Shown: positions 42,121 through 50,923 of the stretch, one piece after another
Layout: the number at the start of each line of letters is the position of its first letter
Numbering within the stretch: position 1 is the first letter of the stretch
Source: JANNBN01 sp963763885
GTDB lineage: Bacteria > Actinomycetota > Acidimicrobiia > Acidimicrobiales > JANYDT01
Assembly: GCA_963763885.1 (NCBI GenBank)
Contig: CAVXQD010000003.1
Span: 248,001-312,000 of the forward strand
DNA length: 64,000 nt
Reading direction: 5' to 3'
The notes under the pieces: generated by a model
Told to the model about the DNA's origin: nothing
Seen by the model: only the letters and a program-made list of their open reading frames with translations
The model's database searches: none
Translations under genes and position numbers: made by a program

Positions 42121-42813
42121 ATGAGTGATACTCAGCGCGCTGACGATTCAGAGTTTCTCGACGGCTCTCTCGAACACGAGGTAGAGGGTCCACGCGGGCG
42201 CTGGTACTCGGCCCGGCATCTTGTTGTTTCAGGTCTTGCATGCTTGCTGCTGGGTTTTGGGGTGGGGACCTCCATCACGACGCGGAAGTACTCGCAACGC
42301 GAGCAGGCGCGTTATCGGTTCACGGAGATCGATCGTGGGTTTGTCGATGACATGCTGGATCATCACGACCAGGCCGTAGAGATGTCGTTGATCACGTTGG
42401 AACGGCCGGGTATCAGCAGCGTTGTGAAGCACTTCGCCACCGAGGTGATTGTGTTCCAACGCTACGAAGTTGGTCAGCTGGAAAGCCGGTTGGATGCGTG
42501 GGGCCTTGAACGTGGCGAGGATGACCGCGTCGCAATGGCCTGGATGGGCATGGGCACCAAGGTTGCCGACATGCCTGGCATGGCAACCGCTGCAGACCTT
42601 GACCGGCTGCAGAAAGCTGAGGGAGTGAACGCCAACCGCGAGTTCCTCACGCTGATGCGAGCGCACCACAACGGCGGTATCCACATGGCCGAGTACGCAC
42701 GACAACAAGCGACCGACTCTGATGTTCAACTGCTCGCCACGCGTATGGCCACCAACCAGAAGCAAGAAGTGGCGGAGTACACCCAGGCTCTCGCAGGGTT
42801 GCCTGCGGCGTAG
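42121..42813 (+). CDS. DUF305 domain membrane protein
   Basis: 230 aa. One membrane helix near residues 35-55 (HLVVSGLACLLLGFGVGTSI) anchors an external four-helix DUF305 domain with FVDDMLDHHDQAVEMS, MPGMATAADLDRL and FLTLMRAHHNGGIHMAE. The HHDQA and HHNGGI His pairs and the Met-rich middle suggest metal (possibly copper) binding; DUF305 proteins frequently accompany copper loci. It follows the P-type ATPase gene by 15 bp. Confidence 0.88.
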   Translation: MSDTQRADDSEFLDGSLEHEVEGPRGRWYSARHLVVSGLACLLLGFGVGTSITTRKYSQREQARYRFTEIDRGFVDDMLDHHDQAVEMSLITLERPGISSVVKHFATEVIVFQRYEVGQLESRLDAWGLERGEDDRVAMAWMGMGTKVADMPGMATAADLDRLQKAEGVNANREFLTLMRAHHNGGIHMAEYARQQATDSDVQLLATRMATNQKQEVAEYTQALAGLPAA

Positions 42814-42912
42814 ACAGTTCTTCCGGTTGAGGCAACCAATTTAGACATTGACAATCGTCGATATATGCCCCAGAGTAACGACATCGATAACCATCTATCT
42901 ATCGGAGAAACC

Positions 42913-43365
42913 ATGTCTCGTGTTCAACTCGCCCTCAACGTCGGAGACCTCGACGAGGCAATCGCCTTTTACTCGAAGCTCTTCCAGACGGAGCCAGCAA
43001 AGGTTCGTGAGGGCTACGCCAATTTCGCAATCGCCGAACCACCGTTGAAGCTGGTCCTCATCGCCGGTGGCGGGGTGCCTGGAACCATGAACCACGTCGG
43101 TGTAGAGGTTGAGAACACAGACCTCGTGAACGAAGCCATCCAGCGCTTCCAGACCGACGGCTTCGAAACCGACATCCAAGAGAACACGTCATGTTGCTTT
43201 GCGGTGCAGGACAAGGTTTGGGTGCAGGGTCCAGACATTGCCTGGGAGATCTACACCGTGCTTGGCGACGCACCCGATATGGCATGTATGCCAACTGGTT
43301 GCTCCACTACCGACAACACCTCCAACCTGATCCCGGTGTCCACGGCTTCTGCGCCGTGCTGCTGA
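42913..43365 (+). CDS. ArsI/CadI-family VOC metalloenzyme
   Basis: 150 aa from the ATG at 42913, preceded by GGAGAAACC. MSRVQLALNVGDLDEAIAFYSKLFQTEPAKVREGYANFAI and HVGVEVENTD are diagnostic, and TSCCFAVQDKVWVQGPD carries the Cys pair seen in ArsI organoarsenical C-As lyases; more Cys residues occur at the C-terminus (MACMPTGCS, APCC). It may bind cadmium (CadI) or cleave organoarsenicals (ArsI). The upstream stretch holds TTGACA and the palindrome ATCGTCGAT, a possible ArsR-type promoter. Confidence 0.85.
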   Translation: MSRVQLALNVGDLDEAIAFYSKLFQTEPAKVREGYANFAIAEPPLKLVLIAGGGVPGTMNHVGVEVENTDLVNEAIQRFQTDGFETDIQENTSCCFAVQDKVWVQGPDIAWEIYTVLGDAPDMACMPTGCSTTDNTSNLIPVSTASAPCC

Positions 43366-43375
43366 GATAGGCAGT

Positions 43376-44233
43376 GTGAGCTCACCCGTTTCGTTTCGCA
43401 CCGCTGAAGAAGTCGCTGCTGCGTTGTCCTCGGATCAACTGGTCCCGCCGTCGGCGCCCCGCACGCTGGGCGCCGGTAGCACAGCCGCGCTGCGTGGATC
43501 CATGGCTAGGTTCTCTTCGGGGTTGCTTCACGCGCAGCGGCGCGCCGAGGTTGTGGCGTTGCTCGCGTCCCTTGACCCCGGAGTTGCATCTCGGTTCGCA
43601 TCGGCACGAACAGCAGCAAAACTTCACGGCGCCTCAATTGACCTAGTGGCGGACCTCGCGTTTCGTGTCCCCACCGAGGCGTTGTTATATGCGCTTAGCA
43701 AAGTCATCGGGTCGATTGGTCCGACCTCATCTACAATCGACCAAACTCTTGCGGACTTGGGTCTGATGGTGGCGTCCATCGGGCGGGGTGCAGAAGCCGC
43801 TCAGGAAACCGATGACGCGGTCGACCGCCTGATGGCCCTGTTCTCGACGCACAGCGCTGGCGCCACGGTCGTGTTGTCGGCGCTCTACCAAAACCACGAC
43901 GCAACAGCTGCGTTGTTGATTGAAACGTTCGACACGAAACGCCATGGCGGTCCGCAGCGCGCTGCGGTAGTGCGCACCCTGAGAGTGGCCGTCACCGATG
44001 TTGTGGTTGCGGACCGCCAGGTGCCAGAGGGCGCGGAGGTTGTTTTGGATTTGGCGGAATCCGGATTCCAGTTCGGATTTGGCTCGCATCAGTGCCCGGG
44101 CCGCCAACTTGCCGAATCGATAGTTGACGGAATCATGCAGGCGATCGGATCAAGCGGGTACACGTTGGACCGAGATGGCGTGGTGCTGAGCGACCCCGGG
44201 CGCCCAATTCTGATCCCGCTCCAGCCCTCGTGA
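43376..44233 (+). CDS. short cytochrome P450-like protein
   Basis: 285 aa, much shorter than the usual about 400. The heme-binding loop FQFGFGSHQCPGRQLAES is intact with C240 as the axial ligand, and N-terminal segment ARFSSGLLHAQRRAEVVALLA resembles the C-helix of CYPs. However, the I-helix acid/alcohol pair and the ExxR motif are not evident; ALYQNHDATAALL stands where the K-helix might begin. It may be a heme protein without classical monooxygenase activity. It follows the ArsI/CadI gene by 10 bp, probably in the same transcript. Confidence 0.7.
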   Translation: MSSPVSFRTAEEVAAALSSDQLVPPSAPRTLGAGSTAALRGSMARFSSGLLHAQRRAEVVALLASLDPGVASRFASARTAAKLHGASIDLVADLAFRVPTEALLYALSKVIGSIGPTSSTIDQTLADLGLMVASIGRGAEAAQETDDAVDRLMALFSTHSAGATVVLSALYQNHDATAALLIETFDTKRHGGPQRAAVVRTLRVAVTDVVVADRQVPEGAEVVLDLAESGFQFGFGSHQCPGRQLAESIVDGIMQAIGSSGYTLDRDGVVLSDPGRPILIPLQPS

Positions 44234-44314
44234 ACCTGCCTGTGTGAACCGGATACGTTTGCGTTATGGGAGCATCTGGGCAGTCACCAGACGTTCACCG
44301 CAAAAGGAGTTCAC

Positions 44315-45079
44315 ATGCTCGTACAGTCCTATGAATCAGGACGGCCTTGCTGGGCCGATCTCAGCTCGCCAGACATCGAAAGGTCGGCGCAGTTCTACGG
44401 CGGGCTGTTCGGGTGGGAAGTCCCCGAAGGAAGCGAAGAATTCGGCGGGTACCGCAGCTGCACGCTGAATGGCTCCACCGTGGCAGGCATGATGCCGCTG
44501 ATGGATCCAGCCCAACCGGTGGTGTGGAGCACCTACGTCGCAGTCACCGACGCCACAGCAACACAGGCCACGGTTGAAGCTGCGGGTGGCACGGTCATGG
44601 TCCCAGCCATGCCGGTGGGAGACCTCGGGAGCATGGGTGTCTTCATCGATCCATTCGGAGCCGTATTCGGCGTGTGGCAACCAGCCGTCCACACCGGCGC
44701 GCAGATCTTCGGTGAGAACGGTGCCATGGTCTGGATCGAACTGACCACAGACGCCGAGAACATCGAAGCCTCGAAGAAGTTCTACAGCGACGTCTTTGGG
44801 TGGACCATTGGCGGAGCTCCGGACTACACCGAGTTCCACGTCGGATCGGATTCCGTCGCAGGCATGATGGCGAAGCCGGAAACCATGGCCGGCATGCCCA
44901 ACTATTGGGGCCTCTACTTCGCAGTCGACGACACCGATGCGATCGCGGCGAAAACCGTCGAACTGGGAGGCGCCGTTCACGTGCCACCAACCGACATCCA
45001 GCCAGGACGGTTCGCAGTGCTTGCCGACAACGCCGGCGCCGTCTTCAGCGTTTTGAAGATGAACCCACCTACCGCTTAG
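44315..45079 (+). CDS. two-domain VOC (glyoxalase-like) protein
   Basis: 254 aa with two VOC modules: residues 1-118 (GRPCWADLSSPDIERSAQFYGGLFGWEV ... MGVFIDPFGAVFGVWQP) and residues 128-252 (AMVWIELTTDAENIEASKKFYSDVFGW ... FAVLADNAGAVFSVLK). The arrangement is common in streptomycete and other actinobacterial proteins annotated as hydroxylases or glyoxalases; function unknown. A clean ribosome binding site AAAGGAG precedes the ATG. Confidence 0.9.
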   Translation: MLVQSYESGRPCWADLSSPDIERSAQFYGGLFGWEVPEGSEEFGGYRSCTLNGSTVAGMMPLMDPAQPVVWSTYVAVTDATATQATVEAAGGTVMVPAMPVGDLGSMGVFIDPFGAVFGVWQPAVHTGAQIFGENGAMVWIELTTDAENIEASKKFYSDVFGWTIGGAPDYTEFHVGSDSVAGMMAKPETMAGMPNYWGLYFAVDDTDAIAAKTVELGGAVHVPPTDIQPGRFAVLADNAGAVFSVLKMNPPTA

Positions 45080-45093
45080 GTAGCGTCATTGCC

Positions 45094-45705
45094 ATGAGCG
45101 TGCTTGAAGAGGCACGACGTATTGCCCCACTGTTGCAGGCAAGTGCTCTTGATGACGACGCACAGAGACGCATCGGTGACGGAACTTGGAAGGAACTGCT
45201 GTCCGGCGGCGCGCTTCGGGCGTTGCAGCCGGCGCGTTTCGGTGGGGGCGAGGTTTCCCTGCTGGGCGCATGCCGAGGGTTCGTGGAAGCCTGGATAACG
45301 GAATCGGCGGGCCGCTCTATCGGCGCGGGGAAACGACTTGCCGACGACGCGTTGGCGCAACGTCGGCTTGCCGAAGCGACGTGGGACATCGACGCCGCCG
45401 TAACTCGTCTGCGTACAGACGTTATTGAACTCACCGAAAAGGTCACAGCTGATGAGTCGGTGACGATGGCGCAGCGAGGTCAGTACCGGTGGAACATGAA
45501 CCGTGGATGCGAGATAGCGGGCGAGGCGGTTGTCCGGCTGTTCCACGCGGCGTCGGGGCGCTCGGTGTTTCTCGATCACCCATTGCAGAAACGATTCCAA
45601 GACGTGCAAGCTGGCCTCGGCCATGCGTTTCTGGTGCCAGACCCGTTGGCCAAATCTGTCGGCGGCACCCTGCTGCAGACATCAAACCCGGAGTTCCTCC
45701 TGTGA
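45094..45705 (+). CDS. HsaA-like flavin monooxygenase, internally deleted
   Basis: 203 aa. The N-terminal 58 residues (LLSGGALRALQPARFGGGEVSL) and the C-terminal about 140 (KRLADDALAQRRLAEATWDIDAA ... RLFHAASGRSVFLDHPLQKRFQDVQAGLGHAF) match the start and end of HsaA-type acyl-CoA dehydrogenase-like monooxygenases (about 390 aa). About 190 residues that form the flavin- and substrate-binding beta domain are missing at the junction near residue 70, in frame. It therefore looks like a remnant, although the frame is maintained. Its stop overlaps the start of the extradiol dioxygenase gene, the usual partner (HsaC). Confidence 0.75.
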   Translation: MSVLEEARRIAPLLQASALDDDAQRRIGDGTWKELLSGGALRALQPARFGGGEVSLLGACRGFVEAWITESAGRSIGAGKRLADDALAQRRLAEATWDIDAAVTRLRTDVIELTEKVTADESVTMAQRGQYRWNMNRGCEIAGEAVVRLFHAASGRSVFLDHPLQKRFQDVQAGLGHAFLVPDPLAKSVGGTLLQTSNPEFLL

Positions 45706-46616
45706 TCACTGCGCTCGAATACATCGGCTTTTGTTCACCAGCGGCGGCTGAATGGGAGACGTTCGGCCCAGAAGTTCTGGGACTGGAGTTTGCGGGCCGT
45801 GGCCCAGACGGTGAAGTCAGACTTCGAAATGACGATGCCGTCCAGCGAATCCTGATTCATCAGGCAGAGACCAACGACCTTGCGTACTTCGGTTGGGGAG
45901 TGGCGGATGCGGCCGGGTTGCGTACCGTTGTTGACCGACTCCTCCTTGAGTCGATTCACGTGGAGAGAGGCGACGCTGCTCTCGCACGCCAACGCGAGGT
46001 CACAGAGATCGCATGGTTCACAGATCCCTTTGGCTTCCGTCACGAACTCACATACGGATTGTTGCGGCGGCCCTCCACCTTTCGCCCTGGTCGTGCCATG
46101 AGTGGATTTGTCACCGAGGACGGAGGGGTTGGCCACGCCGTGGTGGTAGTTCCCGACCTCGCAGCAGCCGACGACTTCTATTCGCGCGTACTTGGTTTCA
46201 AACTGTCAGACACCGTCGAGATCGGCGTCAGTCTGCGCTTCTACCACTGCAATTCTCGTCACCACACGTTGGCGATTGTTGGTATCCCTGGCATGGTTGG
46301 GGTGCACCACCTCATGCTGGAGTGTGCGTCGCTTGACGATGTGGGGGTGGCCCTTGACCTGTGTAACGAACGCTTGGTGCCGATTGCGATGACGATGGGT
46401 CGCCATAGCAATGATCTGATGACCTCGTTCTACCTTCGGTCCCCGTCTGGCTTCGAAGTGGAGTACGGCTGGGGTGGCCTGTTGGTGGACGACAGCAATT
46501 GGGTGGTACGCGCTCATCACGCCACCAGCATCTGGGGCCACAAGCCTCCAGTGCAGCAACTGCCGCCGGGTGTCCTGCGCCCGTTCAACCCATCTGGGGC
46601 AGCAGCAAACGTCTGA
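45702..46616 (+). CDS. extradiol (VOC-type) ring-cleavage dioxygenase
   Basis: 304 aa from the GTG at 45702 (GTGA overlap). Two-domain type I extradiol dioxygenase of the BphC/HsaC group: the C-terminal domain has GVGHAVVVVPDLAAADDFYSRVLGF (first iron His), GMVGVHHLMLECASLDDVG (second His) and FYLRSPSGFEVEYGWGG (iron Glu), with SNDLMTSFYLRSPSG typical. It cleaves catechols next to the diol; steroid- or biphenyl-type catechols are likely, given the HsaA-like remnant upstream. Confidence 0.9.
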   Translation: MITALEYIGFCSPAAAEWETFGPEVLGLEFAGRGPDGEVRLRNDDAVQRILIHQAETNDLAYFGWGVADAAGLRTVVDRLLLESIHVERGDAALARQREVTEIAWFTDPFGFRHELTYGLLRRPSTFRPGRAMSGFVTEDGGVGHAVVVVPDLAAADDFYSRVLGFKLSDTVEIGVSLRFYHCNSRHHTLAIVGIPGMVGVHHLMLECASLDDVGVALDLCNERLVPIAMTMGRHSNDLMTSFYLRSPSGFEVEYGWGGLLVDDSNWVVRAHHATSIWGHKPPVQQLPPGVLRPFNPSGAAANV

Positions 46617-47900
46617 TCACTCCGGGCTCTCCGTAGTGGGAGTTGTTGGGAGTCGCAGTACAAACCGAGTTGGATTGCTCGATTGCAACGTCAATGTGCC
46701 TGCTTCAGCTTCAGCAAGGGCGAGGGCGAACCGCAACCCGATCCCGTGTCCGCCGCTTGGTGAACTGCGAAACGGATCCGAGGGCACAGTGCCGGAATCG
46801 GCGACCGCTACCACAACGGTCGTTGAGTCGATGAGTGTCGTTGAAACCGCAGTGGGCCCGTTCCCGTGTCGGAGCGCGTTTTCGAGCAGCACGTCCAGGA
46901 TCTGTTCGAGCGCAATGACCGCTGTTGTTCGTTGACCCGCTGCGTTCAGCGAAACCGAAAACACTTTGCCCTCTGCATGGAACTGGCCGCGCCATCTCGC
47001 AAGAGCGTCCGACACAATGAGGTCCAGGTCCGTGGGTGAGGAATTGTGGTCGAATCCGCGAGACAGGTTGAGCAGGTTTGTGGTTGTTCTGCCCAACTGG
47101 TCGACGGCGCTCAATGCTTCCGCGAGTGCAATTGAAGGATCGTCACGTGGGGCTTCGATCTCGGCTTCCAGTACTAATCTCGCCGCGCTGATCGGCGTAC
47201 GCAGTTGATGCGCGACGTGCGCCGAAAATTTCTGCTCCCGTTCGATTGTTCCTTCAACTCGCCTCGCTGACCCGACCAGCACGTCTGCCAGCTTGTCGAG
47301 TTCCACTATTCCAGTCTTCGGCGCAACTCGAACCGGGGAAGCCGTCCCGACAGAATGCGCGATGGACATGAGGTTGTTGAATGGGCGTAGGAGTTGCCGT
47401 GTGAGCTGCCATCCGATGAGGATCGCTACCAGCACTACCAACACGCCAACAGCGGCGAGTGGGATGACATGGCTGTACGTATTCGATTCGACCTCAGAGG
47501 CATCTTCGGCAACGCGGAGCACCACGTCGTTGTGTCCAAGGCGCGGGATGAGGACTGCTGCGACTTCCTCAATCTCGTTTCGGCTCTGACCGATGCGATC
47601 GGACCTGGCACGACGAACTGCAGCGTCGCCGACCAGCGGGCCGTCTCCGGACAGGCGTGTTCCGTCCATCGCATACAGCGCGATGCGATGAGGGTCTGAG
47701 CTGACAACAGCAGCGACGTTGGTGACCACGGCAGGCTCTTCGGGGCGCAGGCTTGACGCAGCAATGAATGCTTCTTCTTCGAGTTCGAGGCGAATTGCAT
47801 GTTCCTGGACCCGATAGAAAGCCATCACAGTTGGAACACCGAAAGCGACGACTGCTAACAAGGCAATGAGCCCAACCAACGTTGCAATTCGGCGTGTCAC
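46617..47900 (-). CDS. two-component sensor histidine kinase
   Basis: 427 aa from the GTG at 47900, overlapping the response regulator stop (GTGA). TM1 near residues 7-28 and TM2 near 150-172 enclose a sensor domain of about 120 residues; HAMP-like segment follows, then the dimerisation/phosphoacceptor box FSAHVAHQLRTPISAARL and an ATPase domain with LLENALRHG (N box), VADSGTVPSDPF and GGHGIGLRFALALAEAE (G boxes). Cognate regulator is the next gene upstream. Signal unknown. Confidence 0.9.
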   Translation of the reverse strand: MTRRIATLVGLIALLAVVAFGVPTVMAFYRVQEHAIRLELEEEAFIAASSLRPEEPAVVTNVAAVVSSDPHRIALYAMDGTRLSGDGPLVGDAAVRRARSDRIGQSRNEIEEVAAVLIPRLGHNDVVLRVAEDASEVESNTYSHVIPLAAVGVLVVLVAILIGWQLTRQLLRPFNNLMSIAHSVGTASPVRVAPKTGIVELDKLADVLVGSARRVEGTIEREQKFSAHVAHQLRTPISAARLVLEAEIEAPRDDPSIALAEALSAVDQLGRTTTNLLNLSRGFDHNSSPTDLDLIVSDALARWRGQFHAEGKVFSVSLNAAGQRTTAVIALEQILDVLLENALRHGNGPTAVSTTLIDSTTVVVAVADSGTVPSDPFRSSPSGGHGIGLRFALALAEAEAGTLTLQSSNPTRFVLRLPTTPTTESPE

Positions 47901-48613
47901 GGATTCCAGCCTGATGTGTTGAGGCGGTAGCCAACACCGCGGACCGTGATGATGGGTCCTTGCTCCCCGGAGGGAACACCCAGCTTTCTGCGGAGCGTGT
48001 TGACATGCACGTCCAGCGTTTTCGTAGGCCCCCACCAATGCTGATCCCAAACATCCTCAATCAGCCGCTCACGTGTGACGACCTTGCCTTCGTCGACGGC
48101 GAGGCGAACGAGGAGGTTGAACTCCCGTGGTCGGAGCGGCACTTCCACGCCATTCAGCAGGACCTGGTGGGCCAGACGACGGATGCGTAGAGGTCCAAAC
48201 ACAAAGTCTTGGGAGTCATCGTCGGTGCCAATGGTCACGGCGTGCTGAAACCGGAGGTGCGCTTGAATACGCGCATGGAGCTCTGCCAACTTGAACGGCT
48301 TGACCACGTAGTCGACGGCACCAGAGCGGAGCGCCTTCACGATGTCGACTTCTTCAGACCTGGCTGTGACAACAATGATTGGCAGGGCTGGTGACTGGGC
48401 GGCTAAGTCGTGACACAGGTCAAGCCCGTCGCCGTCAGGAAGCCCCAAGTCGAGCACAACCAACGAAACCGTGTGGGATTCCAGAGTACGGCGCGCCTCT
48501 GCGAGGTTGCCGACCGCAGCAGTTCGAAACCCAAACGCGGTAAGGGCTCGAGCGAGACTCGACCGGATGAGCTCGTCGTCCTCGACGATGAGTAGGAGAG
48601 CTGATTCCATCAT
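47897..48613 (-). CDS. OmpR-family response regulator
   Basis: 238 aa from the ATG at 48613 (ATG 48610 possible). Receiver domain with LIVEDDELIRSSL (acidic pocket), VVLDLGLPDGDGLDL (phosphorylated Asp), VVTARSE and YVVKPFKLAEL (Lys). C-terminal winged helix: PLRPREFNLLVRLAVDEGKVVTRERLIEDVW and TLDVHVNTLRRKLG ... ITVRGVGYRL. It forms a two-component system with the kinase it overlaps; targets unknown, possibly the PepSY membrane protein gene upstream. Confidence 0.92.
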   Translation of the reverse strand: MMESALLLIVEDDELIRSSLARALTAFGFRTAAVGNLAEARRTLESHTVSLVVLDLGLPDGDGLDLCHDLAAQSPALPIIVVTARSEEVDIVKALRSGAVDYVVKPFKLAELHARIQAHLRFQHAVTIGTDDDSQDFVFGPLRIRRLAHQVLLNGVEVPLRPREFNLLVRLAVDEGKVVTRERLIEDVWDQHWWGPTKTLDVHVNTLRRKLGVPSGEQGPIITVRGVGYRLNTSGWNP

Positions 48614-48684
48614 TCTCGACTGTATGGGTTGCTGAGTTTCCTCGGCCACGGCCACGTCGCCAAAGCAGCGTGAGTGAAACCGCA

Positions 48685-48733
48685 GAAATGGGTTGATGGC
48701 TGAGGCGACGGATCCTCAGCCATCAACCATTTC
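48685..48733 (-). terminator. strong hairpin behind PepSY gene
   Basis: Arms GGTTGATGGCTGAGG and CCTCAGCCATCAACC extend to GAAAT/ATTTC with one bulged base, loop 8 nt. On the minus strand it follows the PepSY gene by 84 bp and leads into TTTCTGCGGTTT, fitting an intrinsic terminator that separates it from the two-component genes. Confidence 0.7.
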
Positions 48734-48816
48734 TACGGCCGCCCCACCTTTGGTGGATTGAACCGAACCTCAGTGTCGCCTATCCCAGGTAAACGGCAGG
48801 CAAACTCGGCCCCCTT

Positions 48817-50328
48817 TTAGCGCTGGCCGAATGCTGCCCGCAAACGGGTGTTTCGGCGAATAAAGAAACGGTCTAAGCCCAGCACAACTGCCGCACAGAC
48901 TCCCCACAGAGGAAACACAACGGCCATGGCAGCGGCGGTCAGGGAAATCCGCCGTGAGAGGCGAACATCGACCGGGCGGCGGGGGAGTCCAAGGGTTCCG
49001 GGGCGTCGGCGCTTTGAGTACATGATAAGCGCGCTTGCAGAAGACCACAGCGAGAGAAGACACAACGCGGTCATTGCGATTCGGCTGACTATTCCCAGCT
49101 GTGTACCCATGTGCGTGCTGACCATTGTGTCGAGGCCATAGGAAATGGCTCCGTAACCGTATGCGGTCTGCTCTCCCAACGGCTTGCCAGAGAACTGGTC
49201 CAAGAACAGGTCTCGAGCTTCGCCGGTCTTGCGCGGCCATGAATTGGTGACGGTGTAACTGCCGTAGGTGACTGCTTTCGTTGAGACATCCGCCACGTTT
49301 CTCGGGAAGATGATCTTGAATCCTGGCTTCATCCCCGCGGCCACAGCTCGGGCGGCAACTGCGTTCAGCGCGAAGGCCGCCGGGTATCGCCCTGCCTCGA
49401 CTGGCGTGGCGTAGCTCGCAGGAATTGCTCGGTCTGCGGTGTTCCACGGGATCTCGTTGCCCACTGCGTCAAGTTGCCCTCGCGTGCCAAGCACGCTTGG
49501 CGGGGTGTCGGTCCAGACGTTCGGGCTTATTTCGTTCGCAAGGGACGTGAAATTTCGCCCCCAATACGAACTCCATGCCAGGCCGGACACAATGGTCAGC
49601 AGCATGACGCTCAGCAAAAGCACGCCGGACCATCCGTGTAGGTTCCTCCATTTGGCTCGGCCAGTACGTTTCGTCCGAGCCCGGTCCTTCGCTGGCGTGG
49701 CCGTGGAAGCTGACCTGCGGCGTGGCCACCAAAGGTACAGCCCGCTCATCACGAGGACGACGGTCCACACTCCGAGAACTTCTAGGATCATGTCCCCTAC
49801 GACATAAGGCCGTAGGACCGCTCCGTGGTCCCAAAGTGCCGACACCGTTGGAAGCGAGACTCGGATTTTGCTTGCGTTGAGATCGGCGTGCAAACGATGT
49901 GCCAGCCCAACGATGCCACTGCTTGGCTTTTCCGTGCCCAGCACCTTGCCGCTGTAGGGGTTCACGAAGATGCGTTGACCGGTTTCGGTTCCGTCGTCGG
50001 CCTCGAAAATTGTGGCGGTCGTAGCGTTTCGTGGCGTGATAACAGCGGTGAGGTTCGCCTTTGGGAGCCTTTCTTGCGCAGCTTTCCCCTGTTGTTCATA
50101 CGCCAACGTTGCCCCGGCACGTTTGACGTCGAACTTATGACCAGCGGTGAGCGACTGGAGGGGCTGGGTGTACAGCACCACAAGGCCAGTTATAGACATC
50201 AGAACGATGAACGGAATGGCAAACATGCCGCTGTAGAAGTGCAACCGCCAAAGCGATCGCCAGCGTCGACTTCCATCGGTTGGTGCTGCTGAATCACTGG
50301 AGTCGGTGGCGGTTGCTTCATTGCTCAT
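48817..50328 (-). CDS. PepSY-associated TM domain protein (iron-regulated/uptake type)
   Basis: 503 aa from the ATG at 50328 with four main helices and a large external region. LWRLHFYSGMFAIPFIVLMSITGLVVLYTQPL starts the PepSY_TM family (His in the first helix), and WRNLHGWSGVLLLSVMLLTIVSGLAW, MVSTHMGTQLGIVSRIAMTALCLLSLWS complete it. Family members occur with siderophore or metal-reduction functions and often reduce ferric siderophores. The ECF sigma/anti-sigma pair lies divergently upstream. Confidence 0.85.
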   Translation of the reverse strand: MSNEATATDSSDSAAPTDGSRRWRSLWRLHFYSGMFAIPFIVLMSITGLVVLYTQPLQSLTAGHKFDVKRAGATLAYEQQGKAAQERLPKANLTAVITPRNATTATIFEADDGTETGQRIFVNPYSGKVLGTEKPSSGIVGLAHRLHADLNASKIRVSLPTVSALWDHGAVLRPYVVGDMILEVLGVWTVVLVMSGLYLWWPRRRSASTATPAKDRARTKRTGRAKWRNLHGWSGVLLLSVMLLTIVSGLAWSSYWGRNFTSLANEISPNVWTDTPPSVLGTRGQLDAVGNEIPWNTADRAIPASYATPVEAGRYPAAFALNAVAARAVAAGMKPGFKIIFPRNVADVSTKAVTYGSYTVTNSWPRKTGEARDLFLDQFSGKPLGEQTAYGYGAISYGLDTMVSTHMGTQLGIVSRIAMTALCLLSLWSSASALIMYSKRRRPGTLGLPRRPVDVRLSRRISLTAAAMAVVFPLWGVCAAVVLGLDRFFIRRNTRLRAAFGQR

Positions 50329-50434
50329 GGGAAGCAGACCGTGAAGAGGGGCCAAAAGTTCCCTCGCCATCCAGAACGTTGTTCATCGGGTGAATGCGGG
50401 GAACCGAGGATGAGCGGTGGCATGAAAAGATGGG

Positions 50435-50923
50435 ATGGTGGACGATCGTGCTTTCGACTCACTCGTGCGAAAGCACATGCGTGCGGTCCACGCATATGCA
50501 CGCGCAATCGCCAGCGATCGGCATGCAGCCGACGACGCAGTTTCAGAGACGTTTCTCCGCGCGTGGAAGTACATCGACACATACGCTGCAACTGGTTCGT
50601 TCGAAGGTTGGTTGCTGCGAATCTGTCGACGTTGTGTCATCGACCAAGCTGCGCACAGTCCGGACTGGTCATCGCTAGATGACGTCCCGGTAATCCGCCT
50701 CCAGGTCAACTCCAACGAGGGGTACTCGGAAACCACCCAGGCAGTGTTGGCGTTGCCGCTTCCACAACGCGAAGCGTTGGTGCTCTGCGGGGTGCTTGGA
50801 TACGACTACCAGCGGGCGGCAGATCTTTTGGGCGTTCCTATCGGCACCATCAGGTCCCGCGTGCATCGTGCTCGGACAACGCTCGAGCAAACGCTGCGCG
50901 AATCCGATGAAGAGTCAGCATGA
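50435..50923 (+). CDS. ECF-type sigma factor
   Basis: 162 aa. Region 2 (FDSLVRKHMRAVHAYARAIASDRHAADDAVSETFLRAWKYIDTY) and region 4 (LPLPQREALVLCGVLGYDYQRAADLLGVPIGTIRSRVHRARTTL) are clear. It overlaps the putative anti-sigma gene by 4 bp. Position between a PepSY membrane protein gene and the anti-sigma factor suggests an envelope or metal stress regulon. Confidence 0.92.
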   Translation: MVDDRAFDSLVRKHMRAVHAYARAIASDRHAADDAVSETFLRAWKYIDTYAATGSFEGWLLRICRRCVIDQAAHSPDWSSLDDVPVIRLQVNSNEGYSETTQAVLALPLPQREALVLCGVLGYDYQRAADLLGVPIGTIRSRVHRARTTLEQTLRESDEESA

